A stretch of 64,000 nt of DNA from Xanthobacteraceae bacterium (GCA_019752575.1 JAIELW010000014.1:1-64000), one strand, 5' to 3'. Positions 27,031 through 36,991 are shown, counted from the first letter of the stretch. A program made the numbers and translations. The notes: a model not told the origin generated them from the sequence alone.

Positions 27031-29040
27031 ATGAGCCGCGAGCAGCACGACCGTTTGGCGAATGCCATTCGCGCGCTCGCGATGGATGCAGTCGAAGCGG
27101 CGAAATCCGGTCATCCCGGCCTGCCGATGGGCGCCGCGGACATCGCGACCGTACTCTTCACGAAATTCCTCAAATTCGACCCGAAGGCGACCGACTGGCC
27201 CGACCGCGACCGCTTCGTGCTCTCCGCGGGTCACGGCTCGATGCTGCTCTATGCGTTGCTTTATCTGACCGGCCACGAGGACGTGACGATCGAGGAGATC
27301 AAACGCTTCCGCCAGCTCGATTCGAAGACGCCGGGCCACCCGGAGAATTTCATCACCCGCGGCATCGAGACCACGACCGGCCCGCTCGGCCAGGGGCTCG
27401 CCAATGCCGTCGGCATGGCGCTCGCGGAACGGCTCTTGAACGCCGAGTTCGGCGACGATCTCGTCGATCACTTTACATATGTGCTCGCCTCCGACGGCGA
27501 CCTGATGGAAGGCATCAGCCAGGAAGCGCTCGCCTTCGCGGGACACCTGAAGCTCAAGAAGCTGATCGTACTCTTCGACGACAACGGCATCTCCATCGAC
27601 GGCAAGATTTCGCTCTCCGATTCCACCGATCAGGTCGCGCGCTTCAAGGCGTCCGGCTGGAACGGTGTCCGCATCGACGGCCACGATCCGGTCGCGATCG
27701 AGAACGCGATCAAGGACGCGCAGAAGTCGGATCGCCCGACCCTGATCGCCTGCAAGACGCATATCGGCTATGGCGCGCCGACCAAGGTCGATACCGCCGG
27801 TGCGCATGGCTCGCCGCTCGGTGAAAAAGAAATCGAAGGCGCACGCAAAAACCTGAACTGGAATTACAAACCGTTCGAAATTCCGGTAGACATTCTGGAG
27901 TCCTGGCGCAAGTCCGGCTCGCGTGGCGCGGATACACGCGCGGCCTGGCGGAAGCGCGTCGATGAATCTTCCAAGAAAGCCGAATTCGAGCGCCGCCTGC
28001 ACGGCAAGCTGCCGAGCGGCCTCGGCGCCGCGGTCGAAGCGCTGAAAGAAAAAGCGGTCGCCGAGAAGCCGGAGATCGCGACCCGCAAGGCTTCAGAAAA
28101 CACGCTGGAAGCGATCTGCGCGGTAGCGCCGGAGATGATCGGCGGTTCGGCGGACCTCACCGGCTCGAACAACACCCGCACCAAGGCGATGAAGCCGGTG
28201 TCTAGCGAAAACTTCGCCGGTCACTTTATTCATTGGGGTATTCGCGAGCACGGCATGGCCGCCGCGATGAACGGCATGGCGCTGCATGGCGGCGTGATCC
28301 CCTTCTCCGGCACCTTTCTCGTATTCGCGGATTACTGCCGCCCGTCGCTGCGTCTCGCGGCCCTTATGGGCGCGCGCGTCATTCACGTGATGACGCACGA
28401 CTCGATCGGCGTCGGCGAAGACGGCCCGACGCATCAGCCGGTCGAACATCTCGCGGCACTGCGCGCGATTCCGAACCTCTATGTGTTCCGCCCGGCCGAC
28501 CAGGTCGAAACCGCCGAGTGCTGGGACGCGGCGTTGCGGCTCGAAGAATCTCCGAGCGTGCTTGCGCTCACGCGCCAGAATTTGCCCGCGCTTCGCCTGA
28601 AGAACGAGAAGGGCAATCTCTGCAAGCAAGGCGCCTATGAACTCTCGCCCGCGAGCGGCGACGCGGTGGTTTCGCTGTTTGCGTCAGGCTCCGAAGTCTC
28701 GCTTTGCATCGAAGCGCAGAAGCAACTCGAAAAGCAGGGCGTGCCTACGCGAGTCGTCTCCGTACCCTGCTTGGATCTCTTCTTCGATCAGCCGGAAAGC
28801 GTGCGCGACAAAGTCATCGGCCGCGCTCCCATAAAGATCGCCTGCGAAGCCGCGATCCGCATGGGCTGGGACGAAATCATCGGCTCGGCCGGCCTGTTCG
28901 TCGGCATGACCGGCTTCGGCGCGTCGGCGCCTTACAAAGACCTTTATAAGCGCTTTGGCATCACCGCTGATGCGATCGTTGAAGCGGCAACGAAGGCGTT
29001 GCCCACGCAAGCCGCGGCGAAGAAATCGGCCGCGCACTAG
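27031..29040 (+). CDS. tkt: Transketolase
   Basis: A 669-aa thiamine-diphosphate enzyme that moves two-carbon units between sugar phosphates in the pentose phosphate (and, where present, Calvin) pathway. Conserved parts include [20 protein letters not shown], the TPP motif [19 protein letters not shown], the HIGYGAPTK loop, and [18 protein letters not shown] with the catalytic Glu. It heads a plus-strand run of central-carbon genes: tkt, gap, small ORF, pgk, aldolase. An R4 repeat begins at the base after the stop codon. Confidence 0.97.
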   Translation: MSREQHDRLANAIRALAMDAVEAAKSGHPGLPMGAADIATVLFTKFLKFDPKATDWPDRDRFVLSAGHGSMLLYALLYLTGHEDVTIEEIKRFRQLDSKTPGHPENFITRGIETTTGPLGQGLANAVGMALAERLLNAEFGDDLVDHFTYVLASDGDLMEGISQEALAFAGHLKLKKLIVLFDDNGISIDGKISLSDSTDQVARFKASGWNGVRIDGHDPVAIENAIKDAQKSDRPTLIACKTHIGYGAPTKVDTAGAHGSPLGEKEIEGARKNLNWNYKPFEIPVDILESWRKSGSRGADTRAAWRKRVDESSKKAEFERRLHGKLPSGLGAAVEALKEKAVAEKPEIATRKASENTLEAICAVAPEMIGGSADLTGSNNTRTKAMKPVSSENFAGHFIHWGIREHGMAAAMNGMALHGGVIPFSGTFLVFADYCRPSLRLAALMGARVIHVMTHDSIGVGEDGPTHQPVEHLAALRAIPNLYVFRPADQVETAECWDAALRLEESPSVLALTRQNLPALRLKNEKGNLCKQGAYELSPASGDAVVSLFASGSEVSLCIEAQKQLEKQGVPTRVVSVPCLDLFFDQPESVRDKVIGRAPIKIACEAAIRMGWDEIIGSAGLFVGMTGFGASAPYKDLYKRFGITADAIVEAATKALPTQAAAKKSAAH

Positions 29041-29087
29041 CGCGTGATCCCGAAAAGTGGATACCGGTTTTCGGATAAGATCACGCG
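29041..29087. repeat. R4 palindromic repeat between tkt and gap
   Basis: A 47-base imperfect palindrome: outer arms CGCGTGATC / GATCACGCG, inner arms CCGAAAA / TTTTCGG around GTGGATACCGG. The layout matches a repeat that I know to be widespread in rhizobial genomes. It directly abuts the tkt stop and leaves only 26 bases before gap. Confidence 0.85.
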
Positions 29088-29113
29088 CAGAATAGAGAGA
29101 GACGAGGAAAGCA

Positions 29114-30121
29114 ATGGCTGTACGGGTTGCAATCAACGGCTTCGGGCGCATCGGCCGCAACGTGCTTCGCGCCATCTCCGAAGCGGGCCGCAAGGACATT
29201 CAGGTTGTCGCGATCAACGATCTCGGCCCGGTCGAGACCAACGCGCATCTCCTGCGTTTCGACTCCGTGCACGGCCGCTTCCCCGGCGAGGTGAAAGTCG
29301 CGGGCGACACCATCGACATCGGCGGCGGTCCCATCAAGGTCACTGCGATCAAGGACCCCTCGACGCTTCCGCACAAAGACCTCGGCGTCGATATCGCGCT
29401 CGAATGCACCGGCATCTTCACCGCGAAGGATAAAGCCTCCGCGCATCTCACTGCAGGCGCGAAGCGCGTGCTCGTTTCCGCGCCCGGCGACAACGCCGAC
29501 CTCACGGTCGTCTACGGCGTGAACCACGACAAGCTGAAGCCAGAGCACAAGATCGTCTCGAACGGCTCCTGCACCACGAACTGCCTGGCGCCGGTCGCGA
29601 AGGTGCTGAACGATCTCGTCGGTATCGAAACCGGTTTCATGACCACGATCCATGCCTATACCGGCGACCAGCCGACGCTCGACACGATGCACAAGGATCT
29701 TTATCGCGGGCGCGCGGCAGCGCTTTCGATGATTCCAACGTCGACGGGCGCCGCGAAAGCGATCGGACTCGTGCTGCCGGAACTCAACGGCAGGCTCGAC
29801 GGTGTGGCGATCCGCGTGCCGACTCCGAATGTTTCTGCGGTCGATCTCAAGATCGTCGCCAAGCGCAAGACCGATAAGGAAGAAATCAACGCCGCGATGA
29901 AGCGCGCGTCGCAACAGGAACTGAAAGGCATCCTCGGCATTACCGAGCAGCCGAATGTTTCCATCGACTTCAACCACGATCCGCACTCTTCCACGTTCCA
30001 CATGGACCAGACCAAAGTGCAGAATGGCACGCTGGTGCGCATTCTTACTTGGTACGACAACGAGTGGGGCTTCTCGAACCGCATGGCCGATACCGCCGTT
30101 GCGATGGGCAAGCTCGGCTGA
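29114..30121 (+). CDS. gap: Glyceraldehyde-3-phosphate dehydrogenase, type I
   Basis: A 335-aa NAD-dependent enzyme that oxidises glyceraldehyde-3-phosphate to 1,3-bisphosphoglycerate. It begins [18 protein letters not shown], and the catalytic Cys is in [17 protein letters not shown] near residue 155, with [13 protein letters not shown] next to it. The C-terminal [12 protein letters not shown] is typical. It is followed by a tiny ORF after 2 bases, then pgk. Confidence 0.97.
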   Translation: MAVRVAINGFGRIGRNVLRAISEAGRKDIQVVAINDLGPVETNAHLLRFDSVHGRFPGEVKVAGDTIDIGGGPIKVTAIKDPSTLPHKDLGVDIALECTGIFTAKDKASAHLTAGAKRVLVSAPGDNADLTVVYGVNHDKLKPEHKIVSNGSCTTNCLAPVAKVLNDLVGIETGFMTTIHAYTGDQPTLDTMHKDLYRGRAAALSMIPTSTGAAKAIGLVLPELNGRLDGVAIRVPTPNVSAVDLKIVAKRKTDKEEINAAMKRASQQELKGILGITEQPNVSIDFNHDPHSSTFHMDQTKVQNGTLVRILTWYDNEWGFSNRMADTAVAMGKLG

Positions 30122-30123
30122 CC

Positions 30124-30222
30124 ATGGCGACCGAGCAGCTCCTCGGCCTTGCCGGTCTCGCATTCTTCGGCGCGATGCTCGTGGTGTCGCTTTATTTCTG
30201 GTCGAAGCGCGACGACAAGTAG
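30124..30222 (+). CDS. 32-aa single-helix membrane microprotein between gap and pgk
   Basis: The ORF runs from ATG at 30124 to TAG and encodes [20 protein letters not shown] followed by [12 protein letters not shown]. It has one hydrophobic helix (about residues 5-24) and a charged, positive-leaning C-terminal end, so the likely topology is a bitopic inner-membrane microprotein. It starts 2 bases after the gap stop and ends 13 bases before pgk, which suggests translation by coupling, since no clear ribosome site of its own is visible. No family is recognised. Its codon use resembles its neighbours. It could also be untranslated spacer. Confidence 0.55.
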   Translation: MATEQLLGLAGLAFFGAMLVVSLYFWSKRDDK

Positions 30223-30235
30223 TCGAAACGAACTT

Positions 30236-31429
30236 ATGCCTGCGTTCCGTACTCTCGACCAAGCCGACGTAAAGAATAAGCGCGTCCTCGTCCGCGTCGA
30301 TCTCAACGTGCCGATGGAAAACGGCCGCGTCACCGACATGACGCGCATCGAGCGCGTGCTGCCGACCATCCGCGAGCTTTCGGATAAGGGTGCGAAAGTC
30401 ATTCTGCTTTCGCATTTCGGCCGGCCGAAAGGCGTCGATAAATCCCAATCGCTGGAGCCGCTCGTGAACGTGCTCGCGAAAGCGCTCGGCGAGAGGGTGC
30501 TGTTCGCACCGGACTGTATCGGCGCTGAAGCGGAAAAAGCGGTTTCGATTTTGCAGCCCAGACAAATTCTCGTTCTGGAAAACACCCGCTTTCACAAAGG
30601 CGAGGAGAAGAACGAGCCGGATTTCGTGGCGGCACTCGCCAAGCACGGCGACATTTATGTGAACGACGCCTTCTCGGCGGCGCACCGCGCGCATGCCTCA
30701 ACCGAAGGTCTCGCGCACAAAATGCCGGCTTATGCGGGCCGCGCGCTGCAGGCCGAACTCATGGCGTTAGAGACCGCACTGGAAAAACCGGATCGTCCTG
30801 TGATGGCGGTTGCCGGCGGTGCGAAAATTTCCACCAAGCTCGAACTCCTCGGCAATCTGCTTGCGAAAGTAGACAAGCTCGCGATCGGCGGCGCTATGGC
30901 GAACACGTTCCTCGCCGCCCAAGGCAAGCCGGTCGGCAAGTCGCTCTTCGAGAAGGATTTGCTCGACACCGCGCGCGGCATTCTCGCGAAAGCGAAAGAA
31001 AAGAATTGCGAGATCATCCTGCCGACCGACGTCGTCGTCGCCGGAGAGTTTAAGGCACGCGCGCCGTCGAAGGTTGTGAGCGCCGACAAAGTCGGCAATG
31101 ACGACATGATCCTCGACATCGGCCGCCAAAGTATCGGCCTTGTCATTGCCGCACTCGCGGCGTCCAAGACGCTGGTCTGGAACGGGCCGTTCGGTGCCTT
31201 CGAGCTTGAGCCTTTCGATGTCGGCACCAACGAAGTCGCGGAAGCGGCGGCCGAACTGACGGAAGCCGGCAAGCTGCGCTCGGTCGCAGGCGGCGGCGAT
31301 ACCGTGGCGGCACTGGAACACGCGGGCGCCGCCGACCGCTTCACATACGTTTCCACCGCCGGCGGCGCGTTCCTCGAATGGCTAGAGGGTAAACCACTTC
31401 CCGGCGTCGAGGCGCTTCGGGTAAAGTAG
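30236..31429 (+). CDS. pgk: Phosphoglycerate kinase
   Basis: A 397-aa enzyme that makes ATP from 1,3-bisphosphoglycerate. Motifs include [66 protein letters not shown] and the nucleotide loop at the C-terminus, [12 protein letters not shown]. The frame is open from 30149, but the ATG at 30236 ([11 protein letters not shown]) gives the normal N-terminus and clears the small ORF. Confidence 0.97.
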   Translation: MPAFRTLDQADVKNKRVLVRVDLNVPMENGRVTDMTRIERVLPTIRELSDKGAKVILLSHFGRPKGVDKSQSLEPLVNVLAKALGERVLFAPDCIGAEAEKAVSILQPRQILVLENTRFHKGEEKNEPDFVAALAKHGDIYVNDAFSAAHRAHASTEGLAHKMPAYAGRALQAELMALETALEKPDRPVMAVAGGAKISTKLELLGNLLAKVDKLAIGGAMANTFLAAQGKPVGKSLFEKDLLDTARGILAKAKEKNCEIILPTDVVVAGEFKARAPSKVVSADKVGNDDMILDIGRQSIGLVIAALAASKTLVWNGPFGAFELEPFDVGTNEVAEAAAELTEAGKLRSVAGGGDTVAALEHAGAADRFTYVSTAGGAFLEWLEGKPLPGVEALRVK

Positions 31430-31465
31430 CCTAGAAAGCAAAAAAGAGATCGCAGGGAGACAACG

Positions 31466-32488
31466 ATGAATCTCGCAGAACTGAACAAGGTCGCCGCAGC
31501 GATGGTCGCGCCGGGCAGAGGCATTCTCGCCGCCGACGAATCCTCGGGCACCATCAAGAAGCGCTTCGACGCGATCGGCGTGGAAAGCACGGAAGACAAT
31601 CGCCGCGATTATCGCGAGCTGATGTTCCGCTCAGCCGAAGGCATGAAGTCGATCTCCGGCGTCATTCTCTATGACGAGACGATTTGGCAGAAAGCCAAGG
31701 ACGGCACGCCGCTCGTCGAGATCATCAAAAGGGCCGGTTCCATTCCCGGCATCAAGGTCGACGAAGGCACCAAGCCCTTGCCGAACTGCCCCGGCGAACT
31801 CATCACAGTCGGCTTGGACAAGCTCGCAGACCGTCTTCCGAAATATTACGAGCAGGGCGCGCGCTTCGCGAAGTGGCGCGCGGTGATCGACATCGCACCG
31901 GGAATTCCGAGCTACACTTCAATTCACACCAACGCGCACGCGCTCGCCCGCTACGCCGCGCTCTGTCAGGCCGCGCAGATCGTCCCGATCGTCGAGCCGG
32001 AAGTGCTCATGGACGGCGATCACGACATCGGACGCTGCTTTGAGGTCACCGAATTCATGCTCAAAGAAACGTTCCAGCAGCTTTATTATCAGCGCGTGCC
32101 GCTCGAAGGCATCGTACTGAAACCCAACATGGCGATCTCCGGCAAGAAGGCCGCGAAGCGCGCGGGCGTGCAGGAAGTCGCTGAGAAGACCGTGAAGATG
32201 CTCAAAGCCTGCGTGCCGGGTGCGGTACCGGGCATAGCGTTCCTCTCCGGCGGTCAGTCCGACGAAGAAGCGACCGCGCATCTCGACGCCATGAACAAGA
32301 TCGGCGGGCTCCCCTGGAAACTCACCTTCTCTTATGGCCGCGCGCTGCAGGCCGCACCGCAGAAGGCATGGAGCGGCAAGACCGCGAATGTGACAGCGGC
32401 GCAGGCCGCTTTCGCGCATCGCGCGAAAATGAATGGCCTTGCCTCTCAGGGTCGCTGGTCCGCCGATCAGGAAAAGAAAGCGGCGTAA
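31466..32488 (+). CDS. Class I fructose-bisphosphate aldolase
   Basis: A 340-aa Schiff-base aldolase, closer to the eukaryotic-type class I enzyme than to the metal-dependent class II. It has GRGILAADESSGTIKKRF, the lysine region PLEGIVLKPNMAISG (Schiff-base Lys), and FLSGGQSDEEAT. It cleaves fructose-1,6-bisphosphate and follows pgk by 36 bases in the glycolytic cluster. A terminator lies 36 bases downstream. Confidence 0.95.
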   Translation: MNLAELNKVAAAMVAPGRGILAADESSGTIKKRFDAIGVESTEDNRRDYRELMFRSAEGMKSISGVILYDETIWQKAKDGTPLVEIIKRAGSIPGIKVDEGTKPLPNCPGELITVGLDKLADRLPKYYEQGARFAKWRAVIDIAPGIPSYTSIHTNAHALARYAALCQAAQIVPIVEPEVLMDGDHDIGRCFEVTEFMLKETFQQLYYQRVPLEGIVLKPNMAISGKKAAKRAGVQEVAEKTVKMLKACVPGAVPGIAFLSGGQSDEEATAHLDAMNKIGGLPWKLTFSYGRALQAAPQKAWSGKTANVTAAQAAFAHRAKMNGLASQGRWSADQEKKAA

Positions 32489-32524
32489 ACGCTGCCGAAA
32501 TTTAATCCCCGGAATGCACCGTGG

Positions 32525-32549
32525 CGTACCCGGTTACGGGTGCGTTTTT
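32525..32549 (+). terminator. Terminator behind the aldolase gene
   Basis: Stem CGTACCCG / CGGGTGCG (one G-U type pair) with a GTTA loop, followed by TTTTT. It would end the tkt-to-aldolase transcript. Confidence 0.75.
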
Positions 32550-32635
32550 GAGTCGGGTTAGATTAAAGTTCCATGGATTCAATGGGGCCCATTTTTCGCC
32601 CCGCTTGTCCGGCAACGGTCGCCGATGGAGAGAGA

Positions 32636-33280
32636 GTGACCGAAGCAACCAAAGCCCGCACACGCCTGGTCCTCGTGACGCCCGCCGTCGAGGATGCGGT
32701 CGCGTTCGCGCCGCTGCTTGAGGCAGCCTGCCGCGCTGGCGATGTCGCGGCGGTGGTCCTGAATCTCGCGACCGAAGACGAAGTCATGGCGCTCTCCGCG
32801 ATCCGCATCGTATCCACGCATCTGCAATCGAGCAAAGCCGCACTGTTGCTCGCAGACATGCCCGCGCTGGTCGAGCCAGCCGGCGCCGACGGCGCGCATT
32901 TTACGAACCTCGAACAGATGCAGGCGACACGCACGAAACTCGCTGCCGGAAGATTGTCCGGCGTCGCCGGCCTGCCCTCGCGCCACGATGCGATGGTCGC
33001 CTCCGAATCCGGCGTGGACTACGTGATGTTCGGCGAGCCGGATGCAAACGGAAAACGCCCCGGTTTCTCCGCGCTGATCGAGCGTGTTTCGTGGTGGGCG
33101 GAAATCTTCCAGCTACCCTGTGTCGCCTATGCCGCCTCGCTCGACGAAATACCGCGGCTCGCGGAAGCCCGTGCGGATTTCGTGGCGCTGGGCGACGCGA
33201 TCTGGAGCGCGGGCGAGAAGACACCCGAAGCTATGGCGAAGGCAACCAAGCTGATCGGCCAGCCGGAGCTCGCGGATTGA
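32636..33280 (+). CDS. Thiamine-phosphate synthase-like protein (TMP-TENI fold)
   Basis: A 214-aa protein of the ThiE/TenI fold: TRLVLVTPAVEDAVAF at the start, DGAHFTNLEQMQATR, GVAGLPSRHDAMVASESGVDYVMFG, and WWAEIFQLPCVAYA. The residues that bind thiazole phosphate and pyrimidine pyrophosphate are not all obvious, so it may be a non-canonical ThiE. The GTG at 32636 is chosen: GGAG stands 5 bases before it and the protein then begins like its homologues. The ATG at 32573 would add 21 atypical residues. It is followed 2 bases later by the Sel1 gene. Confidence 0.75.
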   Translation: MTEATKARTRLVLVTPAVEDAVAFAPLLEAACRAGDVAAVVLNLATEDEVMALSAIRIVSTHLQSSKAALLLADMPALVEPAGADGAHFTNLEQMQATRTKLAAGRLSGVAGLPSRHDAMVASESGVDYVMFGEPDANGKRPGFSALIERVSWWAEIFQLPCVAYAASLDEIPRLAEARADFVALGDAIWSAGEKTPEAMAKATKLIGQPELAD

Positions 33281-33282
33281 TC

Positions 33283-34305
33283 ATGCGCCGCTTTCTGGCC
33301 TTGCCGCTGGCGCTCTGTTTTTCCGCGTCTGCTTTTGGCGCCGACGAAAGCTTCATGCCGAAGCAAACGCCCGCGAACACGCCATCGACGCGTGTGAAGA
33401 CGATTGCGATCGCGCCGCAGCCGCCGCGCGCGCCGCTCGAACTTTCGGCTGCGAGCGATCCCAACGCGCCCTTCGCGGCGTATCAGCGCGGAAACTATCT
33501 CGACGCGATCAAGCTCGCGGAGGAGCGCGCGGAAAAGAACAAAGACACGCGCGCGATGACGTTGCTCGGCGAGCTCTACGCCGAGGGCATCGGTATTCCG
33601 CGCGACCAGCAGAAGTCGCTCGACTGGTACCGGCGCGCGGCGAACGCCGGAGACATTCACGCGACCTTCGCGCTCGGCATGCTGTACCTGCAGGGTGTTG
33701 GCGTGCCGCGCAACAAGGACGAGGCCGCGAAGCTCTTTCGCCGCGCCGCCGACAGCGGCCACCCGCACGGCGCATATAACCTCGCGCTGCTTTATCTCGA
33801 GGGACAGGCGCTTCCGCAAAACTTCGCCGAAGCCGCGAAACTGATGCGCGTTGCCGCCGACAAGGACGTGCCGGACGCGCAGCACGCGCTCGCGATCTTT
33901 TATCAAGAAGGCAAAGGCATGCCGAAGGATGCTACCGAAGCGGTCAAGTGGCTTCGCCGTGCCGCGCGTCTCGATCATGTCCCCGCGACATTCGATCTTG
34001 CGGTTGCGCTCTTCAACGGCAACGGCGTCGAGAAAGACGAAGTCAACGGCGCGCTCGCCATGCGCCGCGCGGCGCTCAAAGGCAATCCGGTCGCGCAGAA
34101 CCGCTACGCCCGGATGCTCAATGCCGGCCGCGGTGTCCAAAAGAACACCGTTGAAGCCATGGCCTGGCACCTGATGGCACGCCTGCGGAACGTCTCCGAT
34201 CCCACGCTCGACGTCGTCTTCGGCAGCCTGAACGATGAAGAAAAGAAGCGCGCGGAAGGCATCCTGCGCGCCTGGCTGCAAAGCAAGGCACCACCCAACA
34301 CCTAG
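33283..34305 (+). CDS. Exported Sel1-repeat protein
   Basis: A 340-aa protein with a signal peptide (MRRFLALPLALCFSASAFGA) and a proline-rich segment, then about six Sel1/TPR-like repeats. Examples are LGELYAEGIGIPRDQQKSLDWYRRAANAGD, LGMLYLQGVGVPRNKDEAAKLFRRAADSG and YARMLNAGRGVQKNTVEAM. Such proteins are periplasmic scaffolds for protein-protein interactions, and family members act in polysaccharide or envelope assembly. No partner is indicated here beyond coupling with the preceding ThiE-like gene. Confidence 0.88.
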   Translation: MRRFLALPLALCFSASAFGADESFMPKQTPANTPSTRVKTIAIAPQPPRAPLELSAASDPNAPFAAYQRGNYLDAIKLAEERAEKNKDTRAMTLLGELYAEGIGIPRDQQKSLDWYRRAANAGDIHATFALGMLYLQGVGVPRNKDEAAKLFRRAADSGHPHGAYNLALLYLEGQALPQNFAEAAKLMRVAADKDVPDAQHALAIFYQEGKGMPKDATEAVKWLRRAARLDHVPATFDLAVALFNGNGVEKDEVNGALAMRRAALKGNPVAQNRYARMLNAGRGVQKNTVEAMAWHLMARLRNVSDPTLDVVFGSLNDEEKKRAEGILRAWLQSKAPPNT

Positions 34306-34408
34306 GTTTGCGCTGCCTTTTTTATTCGCGCAGGCCGCTCGCCGCGCTCGCCAGCACTTGACGGAACTGCCTCCGCACGGCACTTGAGCGCGCGCATCGA
34401 GGAATTCC

Positions 34409-34972
34409 ATGAAAATCAACGGCAACGAAATCCGCCCCGGATACGTGATCGAGTATCAGAACACCCTCTGGGTCGCGGTGAAGACCATGGCGGTGAAGCC
34501 CGGCAAGGGTCCTGCCTATAATCAGGTCGAGCTCAAGAACCTGATCGACGGCCGCAAGCTCAATAACCGCTTCGGTTCGGACGAGAAGGTCGAGCGCGGC
34601 CGCCTCGAGCAGAAGGATTTCCAGTATCTGTACAAGGAAGGCGACAGCCTCGTCTTCATGGATAAAGACACCTACGACCAGATCAATCTCGCGGAAGAAT
34701 TCGTCGGCGAGCGCGCGCTCTTTCTTCAGGACGGCATGATCGTCACGCTGGAAATGCACGATGAGCGCCCGATCGGCATCAAGCTGCCGGATTACGTGAC
34801 GCTGCAGATCGTCGAGGCCGATCCGGTCGTGAAGGGCCAGACCGCGGCATCTTCCTACAAGCCGGCGAAACTCGAGAACGGATTGCGCGTGATGGTGCCG
34901 CCGTTCATCGCGAGCGGTGAGAAGGTCGTCGTCGATACGAACGAGATCACCTACGTTCGCCGCGCCGAGTAA
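34409..34972 (+). CDS. efp: Elongation factor P
   Basis: A 187-aa translation factor that relieves ribosome stalling on polyproline. It has the three OB-like domains: the KOW-like N-terminus ([19 protein letters not shown]), domain II ([30 protein letters not shown]), and domain III ending [12 protein letters not shown]. The tip loop reads [11 protein letters not shown], so the modification-site residue is a Lys (KPGKG). Polyproline-rich proteins such as the barrel at 6457 would need this factor. Confidence 0.96.
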   Translation: MKINGNEIRPGYVIEYQNTLWVAVKTMAVKPGKGPAYNQVELKNLIDGRKLNNRFGSDEKVERGRLEQKDFQYLYKEGDSLVFMDKDTYDQINLAEEFVGERALFLQDGMIVTLEMHDERPIGIKLPDYVTLQIVEADPVVKGQTAASSYKPAKLENGLRVMVPPFIASGEKVVVDTNEITYVRRAE

Positions 34973-34980
34973 AATTCTTT

Positions 34981-35110
34981 CTCCCTCCCTTTGAGGGGAG
35001 GGCTGGCGCGCGTAAGTGCGCCGGGTGTGGTGAACGGAAAAAAGAAACGCTTATGAAACTCCCCCACCCGACCTCGCTTCGCTCGGCCACCCTCCCCCAG
35101 AGTGGGAGGG
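34981..35110. repeat. R3 repeat between efp and the inositol-phosphatase gene
   Basis: CTCCCTCCCTTTGAGGGGAGGG, the GGCGCGCGTAAGTGCGCC hairpin, then the mirror half ending CCCTCCCCCAGAGTGGGAGGG. The final GGGAGGG lies 7 bases from the next ATG, an ideal Shine-Dalgarno position. Confidence 0.88.
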
Positions 35111-35117
35111 ATAAATA

Positions 35118-35906
35118 ATGCTCCGCTCCGCAAATATAACGGTGATGATGGCAGCGGCCCGTAAAGCGGGCCGCGCGCTCATTCGCGACTTCAATGAAGT
35201 CGAGCACTTGCAGGTTTCGCTGAAAGGCCCGGCGAATTTCGTTTCCGCCGCCGACAAGAAAGCGGAAGAAATCATCTTCAACGAGTTATCCAAATCGCGT
35301 CCCGCGTTCGGCTTCGTCATGGAAGAACGCGGCGAGGTGAAAGGCTCGGACGGCCAGCACAAGTTCATCGTCGATCCGCTGGACGGCACCACGAACTTCC
35401 TGCACTCGATTCCGTTGTTTGCGATCTCGATCGGGCTCGTAAAAGACGGCATTCCGGTTGCGGGTATCGTCTTCAATCCTGTCACCGACGAATTGTACGC
35501 CGCCGAACGCGGCCAGGGCGCCTATCTCAACAACCGCCGTCTGCGCGTCGCTGCGCGCAAGACGCTCGGCGACGCGGTGATCTCTTGCGGCATTCCGCAT
35601 CACGAGCGCGGCGATCATGAGCGCTTCCGCCGCGAGCTTGGCGTCTTGCAAAAACAGGTCGCGGGACTGCGCCGCACGGGCGCGGCAGCGCTCGACATGG
35701 CATGGACCGCGGCGGGCCGCTTCGACGGCTTCTGGGAGCGCGATCTCTCCGCGTGGGATCTCGCGGCCGGCATCGTGATCGTGCAGGAAGCCGGCGGCTT
35801 CGTCACCGATCTCGACGGGCACATGAACATGCTCGCGAACGGTTCGGTCTGCGCCGGCAACTACGACATCCAGAGCGCGCTTCTGGCGGCGCTGAAGAGC
35901 GCTTAG
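35118..35906 (+). CDS. Inositol monophosphatase family protein (SuhB-like)
   Basis: A 262-aa Mg-dependent phosphatase of the IMPase superfamily. Metal ligands are visible in VMEERGE, in IVDPLDGTTNFLHSIPLFAISIGL, and in WDLAAGIVIVQEAGGFVTDL. It may hydrolyse inositol-1-phosphate or related sugar phosphates, and SuhB homologues also act in rRNA transcription antitermination. The ribosome site is provided by the flanking R3 repeat. Confidence 0.92.
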   Translation: MLRSANITVMMAAARKAGRALIRDFNEVEHLQVSLKGPANFVSAADKKAEEIIFNELSKSRPAFGFVMEERGEVKGSDGQHKFIVDPLDGTTNFLHSIPLFAISIGLVKDGIPVAGIVFNPVTDELYAAERGQGAYLNNRRLRVAARKTLGDAVISCGIPHHERGDHERFRRELGVLQKQVAGLRRTGAAALDMAWTAAGRFDGFWERDLSAWDLAAGIVIVQEAGGFVTDLDGHMNMLANGSVCAGNYDIQSALLAALKSA

Positions 35907-35986
35907 ACCCCCGCCGTCATTCCGCCGTCACCGGACTCTACAAACGTCGTGCCTGTGCCATACTTACGCAGGATAAGGAGCGGCGG

Positions 35987-36991
35987 ATGGCGAAGAAAAA
36001 GCGCGAAGCGGAAGCCCTCGACGGCTACAACAAGATTTCGTCGCCGCGGATTTTCCTGTTCCGCATGATGGTGTTCCTGGTGCTCGCGGCGCTCGTCGCG
36101 GTGCTTCTGTACCGTCCGATCTACGCGGCGTTTCTCGCAAACCCGCTGCTCAACGGAATCATTCTCGGCGTTCTTCTGATCGGCATCATTCTCGCGGTCC
36201 GGCAGGTGCTTCGGCTCTTCCCCGAGGTAAGCTGGGTCAACAGCTTCCGCCTCGCCGATCCGGGCATCGCGGTCGATCGCGCGCCGGTGCTGCTCGCGCC
36301 GATGGCGACGTTGCTTCGCGACCGCATGGGCCGCATGGCGATCTCGCAGATCACGATGCGCGGAATTCTGGAATCCATCGGCACGCGTCTCGACGAATCG
36401 CGCGACGTCGGCCGCTATCTCACCGGCCTTCTGGTTTTTCTCGGGCTGCTCGGCACGTTCTGGGGCCTCTTGGAAACTGTCGGCTCGATCGGCCGCGTGA
36501 TTCAATCGCTCGACGCCACCGGCGACTCGGCCCGCATCTTCGACGATCTGAAGACCGGCCTCGCCGCCCCGCTCGGCGGCATGGGGATTGCGTTTTCGTC
36601 TTCGCTGTTCGGTCTCGCCGGCTCGCTCGTGCTCGGCTTTCTCGATCTGCAAGCAGGTCAGGCGCAGAACCGCTTCTACACCGATCTCGAAGACTGGCTC
36701 TCCACCACCGTCGCCGATCTCGGCGCCGCCGAACTCGATACTTCGAGCGCCGCGGCACCGCTTGCCGCTGCGATCCAGCGTCTCGAAAAATCGCTCGAAG
36801 GCGCGGGCGGCGAGCGTAGTTCGAAGGCGATGGTCAACCTCGCGGCGAGCTTGCAGGAACTCGTGCAGCACATGCGCAACGAGCAGCAGATGCTGCGCGA
36901 CTGGGTCGAAGCGCAAGCCGAGCGGCAGAACGACGTGCGCGATCTTCTGGAACGTCTCACGCGCGAAGGCGCGGATACGCGGAGACGCTAG
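35987..36991 (+). CDS. MotA/TolQ/ExbB-like proton-channel protein
   Basis: A 334-aa inner-membrane protein. Two N-terminal helices (about 28-50 and 55-75) and a second helical pair around 145-225 contain GLLVFLGLLGTFWGLLETVGSIG and LAAPLGGMGIAFSSSLFGLAGSLVLGFLDLQAG, the signature of the MotA/TolQ/ExbB channel. The C-terminal 100 residues are a cytoplasmic coiled coil (LQELVQHMRNEQQMLRDWVEAQAERQND). GGAG precedes the ATG by 7 bases. It pairs with the OmpA-domain gene downstream. The stop codon TAG lies within the first 77-bp palindrome. No flagellar genes are nearby, so the partner is probably the cell envelope rather than a flagellum. Confidence 0.88.
   Translation: MAKKKREAEALDGYNKISSPRIFLFRMMVFLVLAALVAVLLYRPIYAAFLANPLLNGIILGVLLIGIILAVRQVLRLFPEVSWVNSFRLADPGIAVDRAPVLLAPMATLLRDRMGRMAISQITMRGILESIGTRLDESRDVGRYLTGLLVFLGLLGTFWGLLETVGSIGRVIQSLDATGDSARIFDDLKTGLAAPLGGMGIAFSSSLFGLAGSLVLGFLDLQAGQAQNRFYTDLEDWLSTTVADLGAAELDTSSAAAPLAAAIQRLEKSLEGAGGERSSKAMVNLAASLQELVQHMRNEQQMLRDWVEAQAERQNDVRDLLERLTREGADTRRR

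Noticed and set aside
29081-30694. 537-aa minus-strand ORF opposite gap and pgk
   Set aside because: It is a GC-rich shadow of two certain genes; the translation is Arg/His-rich low complexity with no domain, and the sense strand carries the motifs.
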